Shown: positions 35,284 through 46,890 of the stretch, in pieces
Position numbering within the stretch: the first letter of the stretch is position 1
How the letters are laid out: each line of letters starts with the position of its first letter
Assembly: GCA_026874595.1 (NCBI GenBank)
Contig: CM049311.1
Coordinates: 73,906,953-73,970,952 of the forward strand
Length of the DNA: 64,000 bases
Origin: Sipunculus nudus
Taxonomy: Eukaryota > Annelida > Sipuncula > Golfingiida > Sipunculidae
Direction: 5' to 3'
Notes under the pieces: generated by a model
What the model saw: the letters and a program-made list of their open reading frames with translations, nothing else
What the model was told of the DNA's origin: nothing
Database searches by the model: none
Made by a program: the position numbers and the translations under genes

Positions 35284-36212
35284 CACTGTAGATTATACGT
35301 AGTAATTATATTAGATACACAAATATCTTGAAATTGCTATCTTAACAAGACTAGATGTCTTATTCTCAATTAAACTGGGGTAAAAATATTTTCACCTTAA
35401 CCTTAATGTGTGTTTTGTCACAACAGTGTACTGTTCGCGCTTGAAACTTCCTTCCCATTCTTGCCATGAATACACTCATCAGTATAGGCATTTATATAGG
35501 GCTGGTTAGTCTAACTTGAGTCGTGAAACGAGCTATGCCGGGGAAAGCATCACAGTGGTCTACCACCATATCGCATTCATACTGTGGTACAGAGCTTGAC
35601 ATTAGGCTACCAATGATGAATTAACACAAAACAATACATGTGAACTCACAATTCAAACTGAAAAACAATATCCACGGTAAAGAGTCATTTCCTGTGTGGC
35701 GTCAAAGTTGGCTCTCGTGCAGTATATAAGCATGATTGTATTCATGCGGTCAGAATTTTACTCGGTTATGATATGTGTTGTAAGAAAGTCTCCCTAAAAA
35801 GTTAATGATCGGTCTGGTTTATGTCAAGTGACGGCGTACTTGTAGGCCATAAATTGTCGAAATGAAGAATATATTTGCAACCTCATAGGGTCTAACAGTT
35901 TTGTGCATAGGTACTCTTTCAGCCAGCACGCCGGTTACAGACTGTAATGCCAAAAGGCCGAAACGTCACTATTTCCGTTCCCCCTAATACTACGATGATA
36001 ATAGTAATAGAAGATGAACATCTCGACCTCGGACGGGACAGACAAGTTGCGTTATCTTTTAGTGTTAAGGAATCGTTTAAAGAAAATGTAAAATGAAGCT
36101 CCAACATTTTCAAATGGAGATGCCTGGTAAGGCATGTAGGTACCCATTACTTCAGCTGTATAGCTTTCAGACAGGTTAAAAGCCTCATGTAAAGTGCCGA
36201 TGCAAGAATAAT
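35284..36212. other. Spacer between the direct duplication copies
   Basis: No gene or repeat recognised. Overlapping minus-strand frames near 35919-36285 carry no known motif. Confidence 0.5.
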
Positions 36213-36647
36213 AATTGAAAATCAAATTGCGAAAAATATACCCTGCAAACAAAATTGGTTCCACTTTATTTTCACACTGCACCAAACAATGGTATACTCT
36301 TTAGCTTATTCAAAAGGGTATCCCTTCCACTTTTCATGTTCACAGCAAACACCCTTACCCAATAGAAAGCACGCAGAGACCGCATACAGCCGCCTATATT
36401 CTGGAACATAAGACATGGACATGCCAAGGGGATAATCCACAGAAGAGTTGAGAGAAGCCAACCCCCCTCCCCCGCCCCCTTCGGACAATGAAGACAAAAT
36501 TACCCCTAAAAATATCATAATTATTTTACTACCACATGTTTCAGAATATAAAGTTTAGTTCTATATATATACGAAAGTAATTTTTCATTTTGACTTAAAT
36601 TTAAAACCCTTTACAATCATTCAACAGCATACTGACAGGCTTACATT
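36213..36647 (+). repeat. ~435-bp direct duplication, copy 2
   Basis: Second copy of 34851-35283; homology begins at AATTGAAAATC and ends near ACTGACAGGCTTACATT. Confidence 0.9.
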
Positions 36648-37059
36648 ATTTAAGTTTATTGATAAGCAACCTATTTGCCTAATATCCTGATTTTTTAAAA
36701 TTTTAATACCACGTTACAACAAATCACTCCATGCACACATATACACATCATTTGGCAACAGAAAAAAATACCCCCGGACAAAACCTGATAGACAACTAAC
36801 CCAACCCAACCCCCCCCCCCCCCCCCCAAATAACCCCCAATATACAATATACATTTTTAAGTGTACATTGTGAAGTACCATATGTTTATGCCAGATGTTG
36901 AAATAAAATATAATATCGGAAAATATAAAGGCATGCATTGTCTATAGCTTGGCTCTATAATGGACATTTAATGTGATTGATCTCTAGTATTTTATGACAC
37001 ATTTTCAATTGAGCCAAGTTTGATATCAGCTGTTTTGGGTGCTTTTCTTACAATCAGAT
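36648..37059. other. AT-rich DNA with an 18-base poly(C) tract
   Basis: Poly(C) of 18 at 36810-36827 preceded by CCCAACCCAA. Nothing else recognised. Confidence 0.5.
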
Positions 37060-37240
37060 TGTTTACACAACTCAAGGCTATAATCAATACAGCACCACAG
37101 ACTGAGAGTAGAGGGGTAAAACGCTCGGGTTCGATCCCCGCGTGGCTATAAGAGTAAGATTGTAGTGGCCCGTGGCTCGTCCTCCGGAATCTCCATTTTC
37201 CTCCACCTCTGGACATCACCGACCGCCACCACCTGAGCCA
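37060..37240 (+). repeat. Possible tRNA-derived SINE fragment
   Basis: A clean B-box-like GGGTTCGATCCCC (about 37127-37139) followed by GCGTGGCTA, which looks like the 3' end of a tRNA head. The A-box region (GAGAGTAGAGGGGTAAAACGC) is degenerate. The GC-richer stretch after it would be the SINE body. Only one copy occurs in the window. Confidence 0.35.
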
Positions 37241-40198
37241 TTGAGAGTAACTCGATTAGTGAAGATTAATGTTCGTATAATCCATGTAAAATAATATGTT
37301 TATAATATAAAAAATGATCCACAATAAATGAAGCAATTGTTTCTGACAGAGATCCTGAAAAACCCACCTTCTTTATTCAATTTGAGAAACGAGAAAATAT
37401 AAACCCAAAAACGTTTGAAGCATTTCAAATTTGATACACAAGTTGTTTAACCTATTTCACGAACAGGATGGAAATCTGATGACCTTTATCATATTATTCA
37501 AGGTGGAATCAGCCGAAATTGATTTTTTTGTGAACACTAAGACTTTTGAACCACTCCTGAAATTTGATACATTTCAACAGCAAAAAAATTCAGGTGAGTT
37601 CGAAATAATTTTGACCTTGACCTTCATCTTCAAGGTTAACTTTTCAGAATTCTAGCAGTATTGCGAACTCAAAAACTTTTGAAGTACCGGAAACAAAGGA
37701 CTTTTTAGACTTTAAAGCTGTTATTTGTGGTCCTTCATGTAACTAATGTATTTATGGTCCTTGCTGCTGAAGCATCATCAAGATGGTTCCTGATTTTGTT
37801 TTTCACGGCCGATCTTGTCTGGTATCCCATATTCATGATGGCATTTCATGTGACCACAAGATTAGGGATAGGATATTTGTTAAATACGTGCACCATCGAT
37901 AGAAATATTGTGGTCAATACAAGCATCTTGATGTTATGCTGAACAGTTCAGATTTACTACCATTTTGTTTAAGTTCAGTCGAAGAATATCTCTTAATGAT
38001 TATGTAAATGTTGTTTACATCACATTTTAGAGGAAAAACGATGCCCCACGATCCATGTATAAACCAAATCCTGTTCTAACTGAGTATTATCACTACCTGT
38101 CTGTATATATTCGACCTAGACAGGGGTAATATGTTATATGTAATAATGTTGTAATAATTATGCATGTTGCCCAAGCCCAATTTCCTCCCAGAATAAATAA
38201 GCAGCTACATCTTGCGAGCATGTCATCAGTTGTTACTAACAGCGAGGAGACGAATTCTGGTAAATAAATTGCTTATTTTGAGTTAATTCTGGGTTTTTAG
38301 CATCAGTATATACTTAAAGGGGCTTAGGTTGTAAAATTCTGCTAAATAAGCTATCTATTGAAATAGAAACATAGTAACAGCTTACTGCGTAAAGCCGCCA
38401 CTGATGTGTCAGTGAAAACAAGCTCAAAATAAACACTCGGGTACAAGTGTTTATGTTGAAGCTAATTCTTCTCCGTCGTTGGCAGCCGGAATATTTCAAT
38501 ATACGCCAAACATTTGCCCAGGGGAAAACATGTTGTTTTCCTTGCACCCTGAGTTATATTATACAAGCTACATTCTATGAGGGCCAAATCATTTAAAAAC
38601 AATAAATCAAAACAGGGCCATTCTGAACTTATGTGAATTTAATTATAATAATCAAATACGACCAGAAACGTGTTACATTAAATAAATTGACATTAAATTT
38701 TCGAATAAAAAAAATTATCCTTCTGGCCCCGGGACCGTGTTTCCTTAAACGAGCTGGTTGCTGCTAATACAATTATTTGTTAAACATGCAAGTGCATAGA
38801 CCGTAATTATATGAAAGAAGTTACGTTTGCTCATAGCCATGATTGGGTACAATATCCGATCGGACCGAAAATGTTCATAGCTCTTATCGCAGGTTTTTAT
38901 TGGAATAATGAAAACCATAATAAGCTACCACAGGTGTAACCTTAGCCAAGAGCCAAACAGTAATTCATTCTACCTCTTCATATGCCAGGAGTCTTTTTAG
39001 TACTTTTAGCGACCGGCTTTCAAAAGCACTGGAGTTTTTATTAAGCGAGGCTTATTTTAGGGCGCTGAACTCAGCAAAAAAACACAATACCACTGTCTAC
39101 AGCACAAATAAGAACCGAGCAGACACTGACCTATATTTCCGAGTGAATATTTATTTCAAATGGGGAAAAAAAGTGTTGAATGTAATAGCTGCTTCAGAAT
39201 CAGCGTCCGAATGTAATGTTTCAGTCACGCCATCTGGTGCTACAATTTTCCAACAACCAGTATGACTGACAAGGATTAAGATAATAAAATATGGCTTCCG
39301 CTGCTCGGGGGCGTTTGTTTTAAATATAATAATCAGGACCTTTCGATCTGAACACAATGACACCTTTATCAACCTTTGATTTTAAGATACTTTTTTTATT
39401 TATTATTTTCAGTAATTTCACAGAAACCTGTAAATGTCAGTTACAACGTCAAATGACAATCAAAATTTTAAAATAGACCACCAGTCACTGCCTTTTGGAC
39501 TTGTTCCAATGATTCGACAAATCTGATATGTGGCTGTCACACCACAAGAGATGTTAACGACCATTTTCTTGTCACTGTCAAACCAATTGGCTCGAATTCA
39601 TGCAAACGTACACTCCAAAAGATAAATAAGACACTTAGTTCACAAAAACAAATCAATATATTAAAGAAAACATACTCCCACGTTTCTCTGGAGAGGCTCC
39701 ATAGGCATAGGCACTGATGATCATAACAGTTTGGTAAAAATCACAGAAACAACCACCAAGTCCGTTTAACGCAGTACACAGAGTAGTCCCTTGGCACACA
39801 GACGTTTCTATCTTGACTCAGAGTCAATGTCTTTCACAGCTGATGTCTCCTCGAATCATCAAGCCCTAGTTAACCGAAAATGCTTCTACACAGTCATATC
39901 CAGTACTTCCACGATACCGCGTTTAAATAATGTCCTCGTCTGTTCCTGGAACTGCCCACAGCCGGTTTAAATCGCAAGATTTACCAAACCGTCGGTGAAA
40001 ATGCGGTACCCGCTCTGAAGTCCGTTACCGAGAAATCACCGTGGCCTGCCACAGACACCGACAATCTATGCTTATAGACATCATCTCCTAGCTGTGTAGA
40101 CTCTTGATGCACGCTGACGTCACATGTCCTGACCGTCCTCTGTCCAATCACCATTTCCTATTATGCCGACTGCCAATTATTACATGAATGTTAATAGA
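37241..40198. other. Long gene-free stretch
   Basis: Several short open frames (37431-37655, 37727-37942 plus; 38314-38547, 39151-39372 minus) have no recognisable domain. CTGTCT...AGACAG at about 38098-38122 is a small inverted repeat. 39600-40190 lies downstream of the minus-strand gypsy fragment, but no LTR could be identified there. Confidence 0.45.
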
Positions 40199-40506
40199 TA
40201 GCTTTTGGGCATTACTATTTGATGTTTGATGACTCATCATCAGCGCATACATCACGTGGTCGCCATTTACGCATAAGCACTCCATTTCTAACAAAGGAAC
40301 AGTCTGGGTTTTGTGACAGGTTATCTCTAGAAACTACCTGGGGAAACAAACATGAAATATCAGGTTCTTCATGCTGTTCCGCGATAAGTTCTGACCTTGA
40401 AAATGCTGCATCTTATACGGACGAGTCGTTAGAGGAGTCTCTAGTGACTCCCAGAGTGTTATTATCTGGACTATTATCCTCATGTGTGTTTTTCCTGGCC
40501 ATAGAT
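40199..40506 (-). pseudogene. Ty3/gypsy copy 1: linker and start of integrase region
   Basis: The minus strand matches 52700-53065 of copy 2 closely, including the words corresponding to VLMRKWRP and the region leading to the integrase zinc domain. Homology stops at 40199 just after the segment matching MPKS, so the HHCC domain, integrase core and reverse transcriptase are absent. The plus-strand frame at 40219-40578 (119 codons) is purely antisense to this. Its value is positional: in this independent copy too, the integrase-type region follows the protease directly. Confidence 0.7.
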
Positions 40507-41274
40507 CTAGTTACAGTACATGAAGGATACAAACCAGGGATTTTTCCTGATTTTCAGGGTAAGTGCTCGATCAAGTGACGGATTTTCTGTCACTATTGGT
40601 ACAGGCTGTACTTTGTCACCTGCAATATCACTGCCTAGTAGCAACTGAATTTCTTTAAAGGGTAAAGTAGTTCTTATGCCCACAGTAATATTCCCAGAAA
40701 TCAAATCTGACTTTAAATGTACACTGTGATGCGGAACTGAAGTGTGTTTGTCTGAAAACACACAATTTACAAGTGCATGAGCACCAGTTAAAGACCTACT
40801 AGAAATTGCAAAGTGTTTGCTAACATAAGAGAAAAATCGCTTGAAAGTGATACAAATCCATCACTGACAGTGTCATTCATAAACTCTTTTTCAGAGTCAC
40901 AAAAGGAATCTACATTTTTATTACATCAAACTCCTCATGGGAGTCAACAGAGAAACTTTCCTCAGCAAAAAGCAAAAAACAAACTTTTGATTGTCATAAG
41001 AGAACCTTGCCTCATTTGAAATACTCTTGCAACAGTCATACATGGACTTAGCCTTATTTAGAGGATACTCCTCGCAGGAATCTTGAGAGGACCTATTCTT
41101 ATTGAAATCCTCGCAGGAATCAAATGAGGTTCTTATCCCGCAAGCGACGTATTCTTCTTTGGAGTCAGGCGGCACTTTGGCCCCCGTAGCATCAAAATCT
41201 TTTTTAGAGTCAAAAAAGGAGTTGTACCCCTGATTTACATGAAAAGAGCTTGGCTCTTGTACTATACTATGCAA
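40507..41274 (-). pseudogene. Ty3/gypsy copy 1: Gag/Pol linker and broken protease
   Basis: Two minus-strand frames, 40921-41274 (117 codons, starting MHSIVQEPSSFHVN) and 40507-40761 (84 codons, with HLKSDLISGNITVG and IQLLLGSDIAGDKV), match 51913-52233 and 52501-52750 of copy 2. The first is a Ser/Asp/Cys-rich linker with repeated DSCE-type words. The second is the C-terminal half of a retroviral-type aspartyl protease. Near 40826-40834 the copy lacks the 47 bases corresponding to 52384-52430 of copy 2, which hold the catalytic DTG triad. This shifts the frame and removes the active site. Confidence 0.8.
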
Positions 41275-41324
41275 AGTATTTGAAACAAAACCAGAAGGTT
41301 CACTCTTTGGTTTATTTGCAATTT

Positions 41325-42525
41325 TCAGCAGTCAGATATTAGATGATTTTCCTTTTTGCAGTAATTACCGATTTTGTATAAAAATGACTGGTCTTTGTTC
41401 GAATCTGACACAGTGGACGTGGAACGAGATGTAGCAATGGAATTTGGTGAACTATCAGAACTTCTAGTGAAGGGTGACTGTGCCTTAAACATCTTTTGGC
41501 CATACTGATTTAAATTCTTGTTTGTGAATGACTGGTTTGATTTTATAGTCAAGGACATTTTGTGTGTTAGTGAATAATCATCAGCTAATTGAGCAGCAAT
41601 GTCAAGTGTGTCAGGACTTTTCTCATCAAGAAAAGTTTTAACATCTGCGTAAATGCGGCGCTTAATTTCTTAAAGCAAAATCAACTGGCGCAAATTGCCA
41701 TAATCTTTCATTACATTTTTAAAACTACACCAGCGATCAAACAATTGCTCTCTTGTTCTGGCTAATTTTACATAGGTATGATCTTTGCGCTTTTTCCATT
41801 TTCTGAATCTCTGGTAGTAAGCCTTCGGAACTATTAGACTCATAACCTTTTAGAATTAACCGTTTAACCAGGTCATAGTCAGCAGCGGCTTCTACTGGCA
41901 GTTCTGTATAAATTTCTCTGGCCTTGCCAGTCATTACACTTTGTAATAGCATAGTCCAATATTTCATAGGCCAGTTTAAATTTTCAACTACCTTCTAAAA
42001 GTGTAAAAAACATTTATCAACGTCTTTTTCTTGAAAAGGTGGGACAAGTCTAATGTGTTTAGTAACATAAGAACTATGAGTTGGGGCAGCATGTAGACCA
42101 TGTTCTAATTTAAGTCTTTCTTACTCAAATCGGTTAAACTCAATTTCTTTTTCTTGTCTTTCTCTTTCTTTTCTTTTTTTTCTTTTTCTAATTCTAACTG
42201 TTTTAACCTTTCATGTTCTTCTTCCTCTTCTCTTTGTTTTTCTAATATCAACCCTTTATACATGCTAGCTCATGTTGCATTCTAACTTTTTCATTCTAAC
42301 TGCAGAGCAACGCTGTCATTTTTTTGTTTTCACTTAACTCTCTTCAATTAAACCTTTGCTAACTAGATCTTGCATGATTTTCGGAATGAGATCAGGCTTT
42401 CTGAAAGCTTTTTTCACACCTTGCCCTAAGTGTTGTCCCAAACGCAACAACTGATCTTTTGACAACTGTTCAAGTTGATCAGGGTCTGGATCTTCAACAA
42501 ATGCCTCAGGTTCGAAGTCTTCCAT
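41325..42525 (-). pseudogene. Ty3/gypsy copy 1: degenerate gag
   Basis: Minus strand, starting at the ATG ending at 42525. An acidic N-terminal segment (LSKDQLLRLGQH) ends at a stop near 42334; a Lys/Glu-rich coiled-coil-like stretch lies at about 42130-42330; then comes a capsid-type block at 41737-42060 (LVPPF, WTMLLQSVMTGKAREIY, ADYDLVKRLILKGYE). Last is a zinc-knuckle remnant at 41325-41400 (YCKKENHLISDC). This layout matches Gag of a gypsy group known from fish and invertebrates. The first zinc-knuckle Cys is replaced by Gly. Stops and frameshifts make it non-functional. Confidence 0.8.
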
Positions 42526-43590
42526 GTTAAGGTGTTAAAACAATAACAAAATAAAACACTGAGATAAATCTTGCAAACGATGTATTGAAAACAATGCGTC
42601 TAGGTCAAGGCCTAATAAATTTGAGACTGAACTACGTTATGTGACTACACTCACAAGGTAATTAGGAAGCTTGAACATCGTGTTGTTGGAGGAATGCTAC
42701 TTTGACATTTGAGAAGGGGCTGCAATTCATTCATAAAAAAGAACAGGAAACCTTGAAAAAAAATCAGCAATAGGGTACACATTCAGGTAATTAATTGGTT
42801 CCCCGGCATGCCGCTCGAATAACATTCCAGCAGCTGGCAGTCGAATATTTTCTATGAGGTTACGGGGCCAAGAATTGCAGTCATTGCCTTGAATTCCTTC
42901 ACGAATACGTATAATTGGCAGGTTTATGTGGCTAACATATCCGATCTTCTAGGCCTGAATTTCCTGTTTGCTAAATGGCACACAGTCATCCTAGAGCATC
43001 AAACTGTAAGCATGTCAGGAGAGGATGTACAAGCCTCTATTCGGAAAAGCGTACAATTCATACCTGTATTTGTAGAGATGTTAACCAGGCACGAATGTTA
43101 AGAGTCTCATCTTCTTTGAAGTTTGAAAGGCAAGGTCAAACATCATAATTGCAGCTTTGATCCTGCATCTTTACAGGGAAGAGCTCTTCCCCTGCGATAT
43201 ATTCGCTGGTGGTAGTGGTAGCGTTGAAGCGTCCGGAGCGTCCAGTCCACTGATTCAAGTGGCTTAAGTCTCCGTAACACCCGAAGAGCTTGTATGTTAT
43301 GTTGCTGATGATTTGTGTTTTGGCGTTGCCTTTGGACTTAAACGAAAAGTTTAAGGGCAGAACACCGTAAATCAGGAAGTGTCAGTAGTCCGGGCAACAA
43401 CTTATTCGTTATGCATAGGTTTTGTAATATAATGACCAGGTTGCAGCCTCAATGGAAGGATTATCTGATGACTGGGGATAGAAAACAAGAAAAGCCGTTC
43501 CAAGAGAGGAAAGAGACCAGGGAGTCAACCTCTTAAGGGACTCGGGCATTGAGGCTAATTTCAGTTCCTTGGGTGCGGGTTTCGACCCAG
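42526..43590. other. Leader of gypsy copy 1 and unassigned DNA
   Basis: 42526-42600 (minus strand) is probably the untranslated leader before gag. No LTR end or primer-binding site could be recognised upstream, so the element is truncated or the LTR is too diverged. The frames at 42889-43101 and 43409-43621 have no domain. Confidence 0.4.
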
Positions 43591-43677
43591 TCATAGTTGT
43601 GTCCGAGTTTAATGAAAGCACTTGAGTAAGAGTACTGAACAGCTGAGTACTTATAAAGTACTCGAGTACGAGTATAA

Positions 43678-45188
43678 AGCCCCGTTCCCACTTTCACGAA
43701 TTTGACGCCGAATCGCCACGATGTTGAATTCGCGGCGATTCGATGCCAATCGGCCTGTCGAGTGATAAAAATTCCATCACGACCACGATATTGTACGAAA
43801 GGAGTACGATGCCAGTACGATTGGCTACGACAGTGACACGAAGCCATGCAGCACGATATGAAGGGACACTTTAAAGAATGTTCACGGTTTCGTGACGACG
43901 TCTAAGATACTGGTACGATATTTCCACGATTGATCTGCGACTTGTGGACGATACTCCTACGATCATTCAATTTTGCTACTGATTGTTAGATAGCTATATA
44001 TGTGATATATAGCTATTGTAATGTCACAAAGAAGACGATATTAGTAAAAGGACACCATAACAACACTTTACTCAACTTCTCCAGATATTTTAATTTGACA
44101 AATGGTATCCAGTTTAAAACACTGATAATATATGTCTCATTTGATTTGAGTAATAAGACAATTACGGCTTATTTATATGGTGGCAAATACGACGTTAACA
44201 TCTTTAAGTCCAAGTACGCGACCGTCTTTATCGCGGATGTAAAATATTTGTATTCTCAAAATATTGGTTAAAATATCTTATTGATTCAGCTCTCAATGTG
44301 ATATATGATTCTGTTAATATCAATTTGTGTTAGGTTCAGTTTATTCTCCCATAGTAAAATAGGAAATTCATCATTTATTATATTGACCATATGTTTTAGT
44401 ATGACGAAACTGTATAATATATTCAGCTTCTTTAAACTGTTTTGGTTCAAATTTATTTTGTCAACCAATATCCACGATAATAAAATTTCTTTAAAACAAA
44501 TTTACGAAACTATATGGTTTATTCACTGCAAAAACTTCCTTGTCTGTTTACAAAGAAGTTACAAATTACAAAGGAAACGCAATTTGATTCAGCTTCTTCA
44601 AATTATTTTAGTTCAAATTTAGTTGGAACCAATAACAACAATACAAATCTTCTTTAAAACAAATTTACAAATCTACACAGTGTTCTTACTTCCAAACCTT
44701 ATTCCTCATTGGGTTGTAAGAAGTTAAAATCACTAAGAAAATAAAATTTTCCGTTACATTATGATGTCATTTCTTGATGATTCGTCACCATATTCGTGGA
44801 AGTATAGGAAGGGGCTTTATTAACGTGACTCTTTCTTGAGGGGTTCTTGTGGTAGTCGTATTGTAGTCGTGTTGAACTCGTGTTAATGTCATTGTCCTTC
44901 GTGAGCATTCGTGACATTGTTTTACATCACGAATTTACAAGACTTATGAAGACTCTCATACGACTTACCAAGAAACTGTTACGACTTAGCTACGACTTGT
45001 GACGAAAAAGCTTAAATTTTGAACATTTCAAAAATAGCGCCACGAATTCTGAGTGCTCAAGACCTCGCTACGAACATTACCGAATGTTCAAGACATCATT
45101 TACGACACTCCCACGACGTCCCTACGAATTTTAATTATGTAAGTTCGTGGCGATTCGGCGTCAAATTCGTGAAAGTGGGGACGGGGCT
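43678..45188. mobile_element. Harbinger-like MITE, 1511 bp, 44-bp terminal inverted repeats
   Basis: Terminal inverted repeats at 43678-43721 and 45145-45188 match at 43 of 44 positions, starting AGCCCCGTNCCCACTTTC. TAA flanks both sides (43675-43677 and 45189-45191). A 3-bp TWA duplication is the established hallmark of PIF/Harbinger elements. The subterminal parts are rich in ACGAC/ACGAT words in both orientations. The AT-rich centre (44000-44750) holds a diverged direct repeat (about 44424-44540 and 44590-44690). There is no transposase; the 60-105-codon frames inside lack domains. Confidence 0.85.
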
Positions 45189-45310
45189 TAAGTATCTTAG
45201 TTACTTTTTATAGTACTCAAGTACGAGTACTGAATATTCAAAATGTCCTCATAAGTTCTTTAATGAGTACTTTCAACAGTTATACCCAAAATGTTGAGTG
45301 AAAATAAATC

Positions 45311-45519
45311 AGTGTCTCCTATTTGATGTCATAATAATATTATAATGGGTGAAGCTTTTGGAATGTCTTTAAAGTTGTTTATTTAACATGTAACTGATAA
45401 AAATTAGTGTCTCCTATTTGATGTCATAATAATATTATAATGGGTGAAGCTTTTGGAATGTCTTTAAAGTTGTTATTTAACATGTAACTGATAAAAATTA
45501 AAAGCCATCAGATCTTCTT
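45311..45519 (+). repeat. 105-bp near-perfect tandem duplication
   Basis: AGTGTCTCC starts at 45311 and 45416. The two units differ by little more than a single T in a T run near 45381/45486. Such high identity indicates a recent event. Confidence 0.95.
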
Positions 45520-45727
45520 CATTTAAATAAGAATAATGATTTTGAACAATCAGATAACTATTGTTAGATTTTATTATAAATCCAAAATGTAAGAAATTGT
45601 TGATTAAAGAAGATAAATATTTTAGTGGCCAGTCATGGAATCATCAAAGTACAATTACTCATCCACGCTTATATTTAAATTAGTAATAGCTTAAATATAG
45701 ATTCCCCTGTGAATATTCGATTGAGTA

Positions 45728-45738
45728 CCCCCCCCCCC
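45728..45738 (+). repeat. Poly(C) tract, 11 C
   Basis: Uninterrupted C run in AT-rich DNA. Confidence 0.95.
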
Positions 45739-46119
45739 AAATGACATTATAAATATATATATATGGTAATTTATAATATATATAATATAAATAGACAATG
45801 ATGATAAGGTGATAAGTTGTCTTTGTTAAGTCATGTAATAATAAATGGTGAAAGACCATACTTGACATCGTCTAATAAAATTTATAATCAATATAAATAT
45901 TATTTCATCATAAAAAGGTTATATGAAAAAAATATATTCTATATAAATATTCTATAACGCACATTTAGTGGCTGATATAATCAGTGAAAATGGCGGCAAT
46001 GATACCTTATGCATCTCTTATCCTAATTCATCCCTTTTAGTTTAGTTATATCAGTTCAAATTAAAAGTTTTAATGTGTTAATTAAAAGTTATATATACAT
46101 AAATCTTCTTGGTATTCCT

Positions 46120-46121
<2 letters not shown>

Positions 46122-46166
<45 letters not shown>

Positions 46167-46212
46167 ATATTATATATATATATATATTGAGAGAGAGAGA
46201 GAAAGAGAGAGA
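46122..46212 (+). repeat. Compound (TA)n-(GA)n microsatellite
   Basis: About 66 bases of TA repeat with two phase breaks, followed by about 24 bases of GA repeat. The frames at 46075-46269 and 46078-46353 are products of it. Confidence 0.97.
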
Positions 46213-46648
46213 TGCTGTGAAAGACCAGAGTACATGATAGCTAGGGCCACTGACTATGAGTGTGACTGAGTGTACCTGGAGTAGGGTACAGGGCTGAGAG
46301 GAGCAAAGGGCATAGAACACCAGCAGAAATACCTTCGATCTTGTAAAGGGCATTAGCCTGATGAAGTCTATTATATCTGGCCATCCAGCATTTTTTAGAC
46401 AGCATCTTCATGTTAGTGATCCCTCTGCAGAAAATTCCCAACAACCATACTTACCACCTAGGATTGACAGCACCTATTGGGATGTGGGTTTCGTCTATCA
46501 CATTAGGACAAGGTTCTAATACACACAAGCATTTAACAGTCTTGGTTCTCACTTCTCAACCTTTGAATGGAAAATGAGCAATTGAATGATCTGCTACTGA
46601 GTGCCAATCTTGTGTCATTGTTAGTGCTTGAAATTAGATTGTTTGATT

Positions 46649-46661
46649 CCCCCCCCCCCCC
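46649..46661 (+). repeat. Poly(C) tract, 13 C
   Basis: Uninterrupted C run followed by AACAAACAA. Confidence 0.95.
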
Positions 46662-46890
46662 AACAAACAATGTTAACAATAGAATAACGTACCTTCAGAT
46701 GTTTCCTTAAGTTTGGTGTATTTGTGTATTTATAAATGGTGTATAAAAAAATATTACTATTATATGTGCCTATACTGAATAGTACTCACAAACGTACTTG
46801 ATTTTTATGAGTACGTACAGAGTACTCGAGTACTAGTACGAGTACTTTGTTCATTTTGAAGAAAGTATAAGAGTAAGAGTATTGAGTAAA

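Larger units (their letters stand above)
43610..46890. repeat. AGTACTCGAGTACGAGTACT-rich repeat, interrupted by a MITE
   Basis: Dense AGTACT, GAGTAC and TACTCG words at 43628-43674, 45190-45285 and 46785-46880. The first two blocks join into one continuous sequence if the MITE at 43678-45188 and one TAA are removed. The third may be the opposite end of the same element, since AAAGTACTCG occurs inverted. No target duplication or coding region was found, so the outer boundaries are approximate. Confidence 0.5.

Noticed and set aside
34851-36647. Paired LTRs of a retroelement
   Set aside because: The two ~435-bp copies lack TG...CA ends and flanking duplication, and nothing retroviral lies between them.
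40219-40578. 119-codon plus-strand frame
   Set aside because: It lies antisense to the integrase-leading part of gypsy copy 1, which has a clear homologue on the other strand in copy 2.
44002-44622. Open frames of 89 and 105 codons
   Set aside because: They lie in the AT-rich centre of the Harbinger-like MITE, have no domain, and the region is a diverged direct repeat.
46075-46353. Frames through the (TA)n-(GA)n tract
   Set aside because: Repeated Ile-Tyr and Arg-Glu residues show they are microsatellite translations.
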